64,000 bases of DNA from Acholoe squamosa (GCA_949317995.1 OX439048.1:24247495-24311494), one strand, 5' to 3'; positions 27,051-38,293 are shown, numbered from the stretch's first letter. Numbers and translations: made by a program. The notes: generated by a model not told the origin, from the letters alone.

Positions 27051-27200
27051 ACATTCATGGGAAATACGGACCAAAATACAGCGCAAGTGAATATGTTTTG
27101 GCAACCCATAAGAGCACGTTATGTTCGCATCATTCCACTATCATCGGACACCAACAAATGTATGAGGGCTGATCTGATTGGCTGCCTGGACGAGCAATGA
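27051..27200 (+). CDS. discoidin domain gene, last coding exon
   Basis: This exon starts after acceptor TTACTTTCAG, 559 bp downstream of the previous donor, and reads 49 codons to TGA at 27198-27200. It supplies the C-terminal part of the F5/8 type C domain: TFMGNTDQNT, then the classic ARYVRIIPL strand and the ending RADLIGC. The final cysteine normally pairs with one near the domain start, which lies in the missing upstream exon. Only four residues (LDEQ) follow that cysteine, so the protein ends with this domain and has no membrane segment after it. Frame and phase match the upstream exon exactly, which makes the two-exon model strong. Confidence 0.85.
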   Translation, partial: TFMGNTDQNTAQVNMFWQPIRARYVRIIPLSSDTNKCMRADLIGCLDEQ

Positions 27201-29120
27201 TCTATCAATCAAACACTTAGCTCCTCCCCATTGCCTTATATGGCTACATGTGTGAATGATGAGTCTGAATGTGAAGTGTGCATGCTTCGAGTGACATATA
27301 ACTGCCAATTACGTAACGTAAAAGGGGAAGTATAGTTCTAATGAAAGTTGTTTTTTTATGTGGGAGAGAAACAAAGCTCTTGACGGTGTTCCTGATGGGC
27401 TTACTGGACATCAGGACTCACAACTTTAATGTTGGCTACTATATCAAAACTTACTTTATACTCAAAGGACAATTAATTTTAAAAATTGTTTGTTTGTTTT
27501 TTTTCAAAAATCCCAGTTCCTCCAGGTGACACGTGTTTCATGAAGAAGTGTTTGATTAGAATTCAGCAAAAACAAAATACGTCTGAGAGTGGCTCAAAGT
27601 GAGTAAATTACATGAATTGTTCTGTCTTAACTGGGGGAAGTACTGATGAATTCCGGTGGATCATGATCTTCTTGCCTGTAGTCTGAGAGTTTGATTATCT
27701 TCAATTTCTGATGTTATTCGACTTAAGTTTGAGATAATTATTTTCGACCCAAAGCCAAAAATGATAAACCGAAAGAACTTCTCTTGTCAGATAGTACAAA
27801 AAGCATACTGTAAACATGAGGAATTATTTTGTTAAAATTGTAGGTCCTTATGAGTGCACATGTACATACATAACAACTATGTAGAAAGGTTATATCCCTT
27901 CTGGGCTTTTCTACTCAACCTCTTAAGACAAAATATTAGATTGATGTTTGTTACAAAAAGAAAGAAAAATCTGTGTTAATGAAGTTATCAAAAGGGTGAA
28001 CAGACAGACTGAAAGGGGGAAATATATGCACTTAAAATGAGCATCCTTTTTTGCATGGCTGTTCAAGTGGTATACCTGTGAGTGAAGTGATAACTGACTG
28101 AAAGACTGTGCCTCAAAACTATGGTTATGAATGACATGTGTGTGAATGAATGATATATGTGGTTGTTTCTTGTTACATGGCAGAAGAGAGGTACATTTTG
28201 TATACTTAGGACGATAGAGGCAAATCTTTTTACTGTTGTTAATTGTTGTGAGATTTTCATTTTACATATTCATAGCCTAGGGTATGTAACAGGAGTCATC
28301 GAACTTACAATCACATAATCATACCCCCTGCAGTGAACACAGAATTGATATGGGCAAAACCTACCGGTCGATGGTTCTCCCCTAAACTGTTTAGAAGAGG
28401 GGAATCCTTTACTTTTGTACCATCTCAAGATTTACAAATTCAATTCTATCTGAAGATTGTACAAGTGTTTAACATACCTGTTTTAATATGATTCTACTGT
28501 ACATAAGTCTCTGTAGAAACATTACATTTAGTAGGTTGTAGTTGGACATTTCATTAATTGTGATCTAACTGTAAGATTATATTACTGTGGATGTGAGAGA
28601 ATCGTTAGGAGTGTAGCCCCCACAATAGGCTCAGGGAAACATGGGGACAGCAAGGAGTATGTAGCATGACAGTCTTAGTGTTAGACAAATCATCTCATAT
28701 GCAAAAGCAGAATAGGATGAGTATGGATAAAGTGTGTTGATTTGTTCAAGTTAGAGTGAATGATAAGTATATTCAAAATATATTCTTTTCTTTTCACTGG
28801 CCATGCTGCAAAGCCACAACTCTGTATTTTGCTTTGGTGCAATGAGACAAATCTGATTTCTGAGCTTGCTTGTTTGTAGTATAACATTTTATAGTGTCTT
28901 GGTAAAATTGACAGAAATTCACTTGTATTATCGACCAAAGACATTTAATAAGTCAATGCTTAGCAGGAATCTTGAGTTCAAAGTAGTATTATACTACTAT
29001 GATGAACCCTATAGATGTATCTTATTAAAGATTGTGTACAGTTACATGAAGATATGGATAAAGGTATGTGCCTTTTATTTAGAGGCTTTCCACATAGACT
29101 ATACCATAAGTGGGGGATCA
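27201..29120 (+). other. possible long 3' UTR of the discoidin gene
   Basis: No coding sequence follows the TGA. The first AATAAA poly(A) signals I see on this strand are at 29437-29442 and 29452-29457, with another at 30530-30535 followed by a T/GT-rich stretch. If one of these is used, the 3' UTR is 2-3 kb long. It would then include the inverted-repeat element at 29121-29323. This is inference only. Confidence 0.3.
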
Positions 29121-29323
29121 ACTGCCGTGAATTTCTTGCAAGTTGTACTCGTGCGTGTGTTGTCGCAGAAAAGCTCTCACCAGTGGATCTGCTGCTGCGA
29201 CAACATTCATGCGGTGTCTGTGCGACATGCAACTACATTTGCAAAAATCAAAATAATTTGATATTTGCAAGTGCTCTGTGAGGACACACGCACAAGTACA
29301 ATTTGCAACAAACTCACGGCAGT
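29121..29323. mobile_element. 203-bp element with about 40-bp inverted ends
   Basis: Both ends begin ACTGCCGTGA and continue as TTGCAA.TTGTACT.GTGCG in inverted orientation, with only a handful of mismatches over about 40 bp. The interior holds a second nested stem (TTGTCGCAG with CTGCGACAA). No clear target-site duplication is seen. It is a non-autonomous element, and open frames running through it are not genes. Confidence 0.6.
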
Positions 29324-30896
29324 AGATTCCTAGCCATATAGAGCCTACTTATACTTGACAATTTTACTCAAATGATCTTATAGGGCTATAGATAATTCAT
29401 ACTTTGGCTGTCATGACTCAGATTGTTCCGAGTTGTAATAAACTACTAAATAATAAATATTTACCAAGCTTTTTGCATGTGAATAGCAGAGTGTAGTTCA
29501 ACAGTCCTCTATTGAGAGAGGCTATGAATGGGTATATTCAAGTAGTTGAATGCACCTCTCTTGCTCTAACACTTTTTCAGGCATGTATATGTTGTAAACT
29601 GACATGGACAACAGACCCGACTTTCAAAGTGTGCATACTATGAAAGGAGCCTTGAATATATTTGTTGAAGGCCATTCTAGGCAACCTATTCATATTCCAA
29701 AGATGTCTTTGTTTTGTAAAGGCAGAATAAGTCCTACATGTACAGCAAGAAAAGGGCCTTTTGGTGACTATAGGAACAAAGTCATCACTGATTTACATGC
29801 TACATGGAAAGGAAAACCTTCAGGTTACTAGATACCAATTTCTTTTGTGGGTATCTTGAAATTGATATGAAGGCAGTAAGAAAGGTTTGGGCAGAGCTGT
29901 TCCCTGTAAGTGGTTCGATGAGCAAAGAGTTATCTCTAAATGATCCTATTGTTTGATCATATGACTGACTAACTTATAGTTATGTCCCTGTGTGTCCTAT
30001 TTATTTTTATACATGGAAAATGCTACATAGAGCAGGGATTCCTAGACTCCATGCCTGGGAGGTGGCAAACTATTATCATTCTCATAACTAATTTTTCATG
30101 AGGAACTGGGTTTACAAAATTAAGGAATGGGGTAAAGTTACAGAATTCACACTATATTAAAAGTACAAAAACTATGAGCTTCTTTGCAATAGGTTATATG
30201 ATAACATGATAAGAGGCATATTTTCCCTGTACTTAGATATAAACAGGTAATGCAGATTACTTTTACAAACTCATAGTGATAATTTACCATGTATTAAGTG
30301 TATTGCTGTATAAGGGTTACAATATAAAAAGAAAGTGCTCTTCTCATGGATTGAGGTGAACACTTACTTCTCATCAACTTTGTTCCTGGATATCTAGTGA
30401 ACTGTTTTGGACAATTATACCTGGATGGATATAGAAGTTTCTCCATATCTAACAGAAAATATCTATGTTAGGTGCCATTTCAGGCAGATTGTGAATATCA
30501 ATGCTGACTAAAATCTGTATAATACAACTAATAAATGTATCATCATTAATGACAACATGACAGGTGTTATTTTCTTTGCATGCTGTTGTTTCATGATATT
30601 GATTAATTATTTCGTTAATTGTATTTCAATGCCCAGTTATGGGTTAATGAAATGTCACCCATTTAGGATTCAGGATCCCTAAGCCTTTTGAATGTAGGAA
30701 ACCTTTGTTTTGTACTCATTACTATGCACACCTGATATAACACCTTTGAAGAAGTCAAATGAAATGTATACAATATTGTATAGTACCTTATTTCACTATT
30801 GGGCATGTGGCTCAATTTGAGCAATATGATAGTTATCAGTATATGCAGCAATGGAGTACCTTGAGCCACAGATCTAAGGGCAAATTGGGCCAGTGA
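29324..30896. other. non-coding stretch, possible 3' UTR continuation
   Basis: It contains the candidate poly(A) signals at 29437, 29452 and 30530. No coding pattern is seen. Confidence 0.4.
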
Positions 30897-31488
30897 TATC
30901 CGGACGAGATCCTCCTCTGGATAGTAATCTTATTCAGACGATATTATATGAGAAACTGGATCTAAGAAATGGGACATAAGAAATGTGACAAAACACATAC
31001 TTCTAAGACATGAGACAGAAATAATAGTTCCACACAAGATTTTCTAATACACAGGATTGACTCTTTTCTTTGCCTTTCACCAAAAAAATAGAACAAGAGA
31101 CAACAGCAATCTGGGAACAAGACTACACTATTATTCTATAACATGGGAAGTGGGACACCTACATGTCCTATTCCAAGGTAGCAGGTTGTCCCATGGGTGC
31201 GGCCATTACTGGAGCTTGTTACCAGTGAGTTCTACTGATAAGACCTATCAGATGGGTACCAGTTCGCCCCAAACAGGGCTGCAGTGAATAGTTGGGATTA
31301 TCTCAATGGCTAATAATTAAACCTGCTAAATCCATATATATGTCATGTATCTTAGAATTTCTCACGCAGTGAATTCTGTTGTGTGTCTTATATATGTCCC
31401 GTTTCCTATGCCCCATTGCCTGTGTCCCATTTCTCAGAAAATCTCGTCCAAATAGGCACCTTATGTGGATGAGCATCTCGTCTGAATA
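30897..31488. mobile_element. 592-bp element with about 60-bp inverted ends
   Basis: The left end (TATCCGGACGAGATCCTC) and the right end in reverse (TATTCAGACGAGATGCTC) align for about 60 bp. Shared blocks further in are CTTATT.GACGA and the nearby GAGAAA. Both ends abut a TA, which fits a Tc1/mariner-type TA insertion. Inside, phrases like GAAATGGGACA repeat. A single end of the same family begins near 63733 (TACTTGGACGAGATCCTG). No transposase frame is visible. Confidence 0.55.
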
Positions 31489-31860
31489 GCGCAGGCTAGC
31501 AAATTGGTCCATGTTCAGGTTCCCCGATATCTCCATATGAACACAAAGCCATACAGTGAATTATTTGACACTTGAAAAAGGTTAAAGCTGTATTTAAAGA
31601 AACTTATACTAGGTGGCAGCACCAGTTGAGAACCCTGCTCTTCCCGTGTCTGCTCATCCAGCATCTGCTCATTTCAGAGCTGCACCACTTTCGCTGGACT
31701 TGATCGACTCATTAGTAGTCTAACTGAGGTAGACAGGAAAAAACTGACCAATCAGAGGCCAGTAGCCACCAGCAGCTAGCATAAATCAATATGGCAGAGC
31801 ACTTGTAGTTTGAGGGTGTATGTTTTAAAGACACACTGATATCTTAATTATGAGGCATAG
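31489..31860. other. non-coding stretch, nothing seen
   Basis: No exon, repeat array or RNA gene is recognised. Confidence 0.55.
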
Positions 31861-32030
31861 TTATGCTATGTTACCCAAGGTAGACAAGTCATGCCTTCTC
31901 TACTTCAGGTAGACAGAAGATCTCTCCCTCAGGTAGACAACGTATGCCTTTTCTACCACAGGTAGATAAGGTATCCCTACCTCAGGTAGACTAGGAATTG
32001 CTTGTTTCCCTCAGGTAGCCATTGCTATTT
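31861..32030. repeat. decayed tandem repeat built on CAGGTAGA
   Basis: About six irregular units of 25-35 bp each contain CAGGTAGAC or a close variant (near 31877, 31908, 31930, 31960, 31984 and 32014), separated by T/C-rich spacers. The recurring phrase resembles a splice donor, but there is no coding sequence around it. Confidence 0.6.
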
Positions 32031-33499
32031 ATAAAGAAAGTGTAGAGAGTATGGCAAAACCCTGCTATATGCAAAAGATATACATTATATAAGGATGTTA
32101 CATATTGATATATATCCCAATTTTCTACTTGTTTAATATCATTTGATATGTCTTCACCTAAATTCCGGAGCTGTCCTGATTGAATAAGTACTTGCAGATA
32201 CAAATCCGTCGAATATCATGTGAATGAATGAGATTTATCTTAAATAAAAGAAAGAGAGAAAATTAAATCCTTTATATAATGGCCAATAGAGGAATTTGTA
32301 AAGGTCCAAAGCCATTAGGCAATAAATAGGATGCACACGTCCTTTATAGCATTTAACAATAGGAAATAAATCATCTTAATCCAAATAAAAGTTCCCTCTG
32401 GCTGGCTATTATAAGGTTTTAAACATGTGGCACAAGGTAACCCCAGTAAACCTGCACTTCCCTTGGGGTACATTTGACTACCTAAAGACTTTTATCTCTC
32501 AAAAGTATGGTTACCAATATATGGTACTTCAGGGGGTGCTCATATAGGGATGGTATGTTGGCGTGAGGGGGCATAAAACTTCCTGAACCCATTTGGACAT
32601 AAACGGTCATTGGTCCACCTCAAGGAGCATGCAAAAGAAGCCCATGTATCCACATGAAATCTCGCCCCCCACCTTTTGACAAGTTTACAATCACTCACTT
32701 AGGCACATGAGACATAAATGCCTACTCACTGGTGCCACCTTGTGTACTGCACAGGAACTATTGTAAGTGCATGTCACAGATGAACCCAATGCCATTTTCT
32801 TATGTATAATTTGAGTCAAGGGCCTATGTAGAGATGCAGAACCAAAGAAGAGACCTCAATGCCAGAAATTAATTTTCAGCCTTTACATGAATACTCCATG
32901 TAAGTACTCAAAATCGATCAAATACCCCAAATTAGTCTATTGTTATCCATTATCTGTTACTTCCAAAAATAGTATCTCGTCACCACCATCGTCCAATGAA
33001 AACGTCACAAGAAATCACAATTTGCTTTGGTTTTGGAAAAAAAACGAAGATTTGTAAAGGTAGGGAAGTTTAATGCATTATTTATCTGACATAAATTTTA
33101 TAGTACCTATAGGCCCTACATGCATGCCTTCCTCAGACATCTCACTCAATGAGTGTCACTGCCATCAATGTCAGTGTAAAGTCAAGGTAATGTCCAATTC
33201 AGGGTGCACTACTCTATCCTACCTCTAATCTCCACATCTTTGTCTAAATGGAACTCTATGGGACTTATTTGCAGGTTCTACGGTAAAATGCTGAGGTGAC
33301 TGAATTGCTTTGAAAGATCATAAATTGGAAGCATGATTGCAATCGATGGTCTTCTGAGAATTTGTGATGCTTTCTGAGATATTGTATTGGACTATTGATC
33401 TAGACACTTTTTGGGACCTTTTGGGACAGGAAATACTTGTGTATGATCACTTCCATAGTACTCCACGTACAAGGAACAAAAGTGGTGAGCATCAGACAA
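32031..33499. other. non-coding stretch, nothing seen
   Basis: AT-rich sequence with no supported gene or structure. Confidence 0.55.
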
Positions 33500-33802
33500 T
33501 GTTGATGCCACCACGGACCCCTGGGGTCCGGGCCGCAACCACCAGAAGTCGCATCCACAAGATGGGCTGAGCTAGAGGCTGTGATAATTTTGAAAATAAA
33601 GGAACCATGATAACATCCCTATCTTCTTATAGAATTTGAATGTTAGCCCTAACCCTAATGACACAGTCCTAACACTGTAGAATCATGAAATGTCTAAAAT
33701 TAGACTTTATTATAGTTTGAAATATGTTGACATTTCGGACCAGACGACAGCCTTACATCCGTGTTATGGCCCGGACCCCAGGGGTCCGTGGTGGCATCAA
33801 CA
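33500..33802. mobile_element. element with perfect 35-bp inverted repeats
   Basis: The arms at 33500-33534 and 33768-33802 are exact reverse complements. They begin TGTTGATGCCACCACGGACC and end GGTCCGGGCC. Each arm contains a nested palindrome, GGACCCCTGGGGTCC. Weaker similarity continues about 15 bp beyond the arms (GCATCAGACAA and GCACAAGACAAA), so the true ends may lie further out. The GC-rich arms contrast sharply with the AT-rich neighbourhood. No coding capacity is seen. Confidence 0.65.
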
Positions 33803-34827
33803 TTTGTCTTGTGCAAGTGGTGCATCCTCCATAATTATTAGGACCCATACACTCAAACCTGACAGTGTTTTGTATGTTTCTCTGTTTGTTTGTTGATCAG
33901 TGCTAGTTCATCTCTTTTACTTTGCATGTATTTTATCCCTATTTGCCAATTCACACCCACTATATGTCCCTTTGAACCATTTCAATTAATATTGTCTATA
34001 GGCTATAGGCCTACACTATTTATGCACCTTGGGGTTGTATCTCTCTGCATGATGTCATGCTGAGGGGGGTCAAGTGTTGTATGACGAAACATGACAAGGG
34101 GGGCAGGGGGTCAAAAATGGTCCAAAAATGCATGACGTCATTTGTACACAGCCCTTTTCTTAGGTGCACACTGAGAGTGAGTCACTGAGACACAGTCCAC
34201 ATCTGAATGCTCCTATGTGGATTACTGTAGGTTTCTCGTCTCACCAGGTGCCAGCACAGGCACAGTTTGCCAAATAGGAAACGTGTAAATGGAAAATTGT
34301 GTACTTGTTGAACCCCGGACCTGACCACAACACCAGTAACTGACCTATGTTGAGTTGAAAGAATGCTGGCATGTGTCTAAGGTTGTAGTTCCCTGTGTAA
34401 ATGAATTTGAAAAGGCAGGTCAGAATTTAAGACACAAGGAGGACGATTTTCAGTCATGATTTAAATATGGCATGTTGCGAAGTCAGATAAACACGTAAAC
34501 TTTATATCTATTGCAAAATTACAGAGTACTTGGAGAGAATTGTATTAGAAGGATTCTTTGTAGACTAACCTATTTCATGTACTACGTATCTGTCATCTTG
34601 ATTCACTCGCAATCGCATGTGAAAATTCTATTCTGCGCCAAGGACTTTAAAATCTTGGGAGACAACTAGGAGTCTTCGAAGGCTACTCTATGAAATTGCT
34701 CTTGGTCCTCTGAGACAGAAGATACACAGATACATTTTGATAATTGCTCGAGGGTATCACCTGTTACAAACTATCTACCTCAGAATCTATAGGGGGAGGT
34801 TTCTATGTATTCTGAGAAAGTTTACAG
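33803..34827. other. non-coding stretch with a transposon-like fragment
   Basis: At about 34040-34160 a G-rich stretch with CATGACAAGGGGGG and ATGACGTCATTTGTAC resembles the interior and end of the Harbinger-like element at 54212. It is probably a decayed relative. No gene is supported. Confidence 0.4.
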
Positions 34828-36155
34828 TAACTAGTGGTACATATGTGCCTGTCAGCACCATATTAGTATTGGTAAATCCTTGTATGTGCCTGTGACCACA
34901 CAGGGTTGTTGTATCCTTGTAAGCCCAACAGTACTACAGTGTGACTGTGCTTGTATGTTTCCATCTACACCACAGTGTGGGGGGTATCTCTGTATGTTCC
35001 TGTCAGTACCACAGTGTGAGGGTATCCCTGTATGCTCCTGTCAGTGCCACAGTGTGGGGGTATCCCTGTATGTTCCTGTCAGTACCACAGTGTGGGGGTA
35101 TCCCTGTATGCTCCTGTTAGTGCCACAGTGTGGGGGTATCTCTGTATGTTCCTGTCAATACCACAGTGTGGGGGTATCCCTGTATGTTCCTGTCAGTACC
35201 ACAGTGTGGGGGTATCCCTGTATGCTCCTGTCAGTGCCACAGTGTGGGGGTATCTCTGTATGTTCCTGTCAATACCACAGTGTGGATTATCCCTGTATGT
35301 TCATGGCAGTACCACAGTGTGGGGGTATCCCTGTGTGGATAGTGTCAGTACCACAGTGTGGGGGTATCCCTGTATGTTCCTGTCAGTACCACAGTGTAGG
35401 GGTATCTCTGTATGTTTCTGTCAATACCACAGTGTGGGGTATCCCTGTATGTTCATGGCAGTACCACAGTGTGGGGGTATCCCTGTATGTTCCTGTCAGT
35501 ACCACAGCGTGGGGGTATCCCTGTATGTTCCTGTCAGTACCACAGTGTGGGAGTATCCCTGTATGTTCCTGTCAGTACCACAGTGTGAGGGTATCCCTGT
35601 GTGGATAGTGTCAGTAACTAGTGGTACATATGTGCCTGTCAGCACCATATTAGTATTGGTAAATCCTTGTATGTGCCTGTGACCACACAGGGTTGTTGTA
35701 TCCTTGTAAGCCCAACAGTACTACAGTGTGACTGTGCTTGTATGTTTCCATCTACACCACAGTGTGGGGGGTATCTCTGTATGTTCCTGTCAGTACCACA
35801 GTGTAGGGGTATCCCTGTATGTTCCGGTCAGTACCACAGTGTGGGGGTATCCCTGTATGTTCCTGTCAGTACCGCCTAGTGTAGGGGTATCCCTGTATGT
35901 TCCTGTCAGTACCACAGTGTAGGGGTATCCCTGTATGTTCCGGTCAGTACCACAGTGTGGGGGTATCCCTGTATGTTCCTGTCAGTACCGCCTAGTGTAG
36001 GGGTATCCCTGTATGTTCCTGTCAGTACCACAGTGTAGGGGTATCCCTGTATGTTCCTGTCAGTACCAAAGTGTGGGGGTATCCCTGTATGTATCTTTCA
36101 GTACCACAGCATAGGAGTATCCTCTATGTTCCTATCAGTATTACAATGGGAGTAT
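34828..36155. repeat. 39-bp minisatellite with a 787-bp higher-order repeat
   Basis: About 30 units of 39 bp, each built from GTATCCCTGTATGTTCCTGT plus CAGTACCACAGTGTGGGGG, make up most of the block. Because 39 is 13 codons, the plus strand reads open in all three frames for up to 242 codons (for example 34880-35608). These frames are repeat artefacts, not a gene. A diverged leader of about 180 bp starting TAACTAGTGGTACATATG at 34828 recurs at 35615, giving a 787-bp superunit. Read on the minus strand, the unit matches the stop-codon end of the membrane-protein gene at 36368. Confidence 0.9.
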
Positions 36156-36367
36156 TCGAGTTTTTAGGCCCATTTCTTATGGCTCTGTATAAATAGATTG
36201 TAAATCAGTACTATTCTTTATGGCTATATTCAATAGAAAACAGTTAGTGCTATAAGGGAAATGTAAATTTATAACAATCTGTCAATACAACAGTGTGTGT
36301 GTGTGTATGGGGGGGGGGGGGTATCCCTTTATGTTCCCATCAGTGTCACAGTGTCGGGATATCCCTG
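36156..36367 (-). other. probable 3' UTR start of the membrane-protein gene
   Basis: This lies directly downstream of the TGA at 36370-36368 on the minus strand. It holds a (GT)n run at 36293-36306 and a run of about 13 G (plus strand) at 36309-36321, plus one decayed copy of the 39-bp unit. I see no AATAAA or ATTAAA on the minus strand here, so a transcript could run on into the minisatellite. This is inference. Confidence 0.35.
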
Positions 36368-36470
36368 TCAGTACCATAGTGCAGGGGTATCCTGGTAGCC
36401 ACCTGTATTTGAGGTAGGTAGAGGTCGCCAGAAGGCTGGTCTTGTGGCTTCTGTCTCCAGTCTTAACCGC
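36368..36470 (-). CDS. membrane-protein gene, last coding exon
   Basis: On the minus strand, acceptor TTTTCTTCTAG (AG at 36472-36471) opens a 103-nt exon that ends at TGA (36370-36368). Its first base completes a codon begun in the previous exon. It encodes a short basic-then-polar cytoplasmic tail: RRLRLETEATRP, then AFWRPLPTSN, ending DTPALWY. With the upstream exon this gives a type I topology by the positive-inside rule (KKRRLR just after the membrane segment). The last codons and stop are nearly identical to the unit of the adjacent minisatellite. I do not recognise the family. The call rests on matched phases and splice sites across four exons. Confidence 0.6.
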
Positions 36471-36738
36471 CTAGAAGAAAACAGAATAAGTTTTAGACTG
36501 ATGTTTTGGATGTACTATGTCAACTGATGACACTGTAACATGAACTATCATTAATGACCCTATGTTAGCCAACATATGAGAAACAGGTCAAACTGCATAC
36601 GGTAATTTTTTTTTCTAGATTTCAGAGTTGACTTTACATACATGCCCATTCTCATTACCAACTCTAGTGGCTAGGCCTTTTCCCAAATTAGAGATCATAG
36701 CACCTCCATGGTGCATAGGTAGATGACGTGGGGCTTAC

Positions 36739-36829
36739 CTTTTCTTTATTGATGCTGTGAAGAACCATGCAATACGAAGAACTCCCAGAACTATCAGAGT
36801 CCCACCTATAATGAAGCACAGCACTGCCC
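36739..36829 (-). CDS. membrane-protein gene, transmembrane exon
   Basis: A 91-nt minus-strand exon lies between acceptor GTATGAACCCACAG and a strong donor (AAAAG then GTAAGC). It encodes a single hydrophobic span, AVLCFIIGGTLIVLGVLRIA, followed by WFFTASIKK. Glycines in the middle of the span and lysine/arginine right after it are typical of a single-pass membrane helix with its C-terminus in the cytoplasm. It starts with two bases that join the single G left by the previous exon to make glycine, and ends with two bases that join the next exon to make arginine. No stop codon interrupts the frame. Confidence 0.65.
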
Positions 36830-37613
36830 CTGTGGGTTCATACAGAGGTAGAGAAAAGTAAGGACTCTTATCTACAATATATCTACAATGGGCGTTTGTC
36901 AACGGCCAAAGAGTAAGGGTGCTCTCGATAGGGTCTTATGTGCTAGTCAATGCGTCCCTCAATCTTAAAAAGGAAACGTTTTTACTTTGTTTTTGACAAA
37001 GTAGAAAACCAACCCTTTAAAGGTGGTATATATATTTTTTTTTCAAACGTGTTTATTGATCGCTCCACTACGCAAAAGGGGGGGGGGTAATATTGCGACC
37101 AAAAAAAATGTAGGCTCAGTTTCACTTGTTATTTTGTGTGTATAAAGACATGACAGTCCCATCCTGATTGATAGGATATAATGTCTATGGTGGTATATTA
37201 TTGCTATGATGCATTGATGCAGACTAGCGAGTGCTGGTCTGCGAGTCTAGCACTGCATTGATGGATCAGGCAGATCCTTTGAGAAGTGCTAATTTTATGG
37301 TGGGCATGATGTATCAATACATGTCCACTATGAACGCTTAACCCTTTCACCCCCCGAATGTCTGTTACTCTATGGGATTCGCATGCAAATCCTTCTTTGT
37401 GGGGTGTAAGGGGTTAAGGGACTCAAAATGCAGAACTGTGTCCTTTCACAAAGTAGATAATAGGCTAGATTTAATTTACTGAGGTCCTAAGGTCGATGAG
37501 AAGTTGATTCCTGAGATAGTAGTATTTGTGACGTTACATCACTGTGACGTAGCATACTAACCTATGACGTAGCCATCCATCTGATACGGGGGCACAATCG
37601 GCTCACACGTTAC

Positions 37614-37658
37614 CTCCTTTGGTGACGGTATACACACCATCCATATCCTCACAGGTTT
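37614..37658 (-). CDS. membrane-protein gene, 45-nt juxtamembrane exon
   Basis: A small minus-strand exon lies between acceptor CCATTCTTGATAG and donor GGAG then GTAACG. It encodes TCEDMDGVYTVTKG, the segment just outside the membrane helix. It is a multiple of three and phase 1 at both ends, like its upstream neighbour, so either could be skipped without breaking the frame. It contains one cysteine. The small size makes this exon less certain on its own, but its phase fits both neighbours exactly. Confidence 0.5.
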
Positions 37659-38288
37659 CTATCAAGAATGGAAATAAAACTGAGTATTCAATTTATCACA
37701 TCCACTACCTTAAAACTACAAACTCCAAATCAATCTTCACTGTAAACCCCTCCCCCATTGAAACTGTATGGCGTGTGAGCCATTCCGATGTAGACATGGT
37801 TATTTAGGCATAAAAACTGTTCTTGTAATACCCTTCCCAAAATACAGAATAGTCAATCTGATTTGCCTGAGACAAAGTATATAAATCAAGTCACATCAGC
37901 CCCATTCGGTAAAAAAAAACGCCTCATCGAGATGACAAATTCGAAAGTAAGAAGTTCATGGAAATGGGAGTGTTTACGAGGCACCGTTTAAAACCGTCGT
38001 AAGTAGTATATCACACTGCGGATTTGATCCAGGTTACCCAGAGATTCATCAAAAGGCCGGACATTGGAAGATATTTTAGATGAGGAAGGAGGAGCAGGAC
38101 AAAAAGATACTACAGGATTGGGGAATCGTCTAAACTGTGGGAAAATAATAGATAGAATATCAGAAAATATGACACCAAGAACCATATTATAGGCTACATA
38201 ACACTGCTCTTGGCGACATAGATTGTGACTATTTCCATGATGTTCAGTAGGTCTCACTGACTCGATAACATACTGGCTACCTGTGACA

Positions 38289-38293
<5 letters not shown>

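Noticed and set aside
28866-29281. 131- and 88-codon frames downstream of the discoidin gene
   Set aside because: They run through the inverted-repeat element at 29121-29323 and are open on both strands.
33645-33657. CCCTAACCCTAA telomere-like text
   Set aside because: Only two hexamers, expected by chance. No array.
34880-35922. Long open frames of 64-242 codons rich in CSCQYHSVGVSLY-like repeats
   Set aside because: They follow from the 39-bp (13-codon) period of the minisatellite, which keeps all three plus-strand frames open. Units are near-identical at the DNA level and there is no start context or domain.
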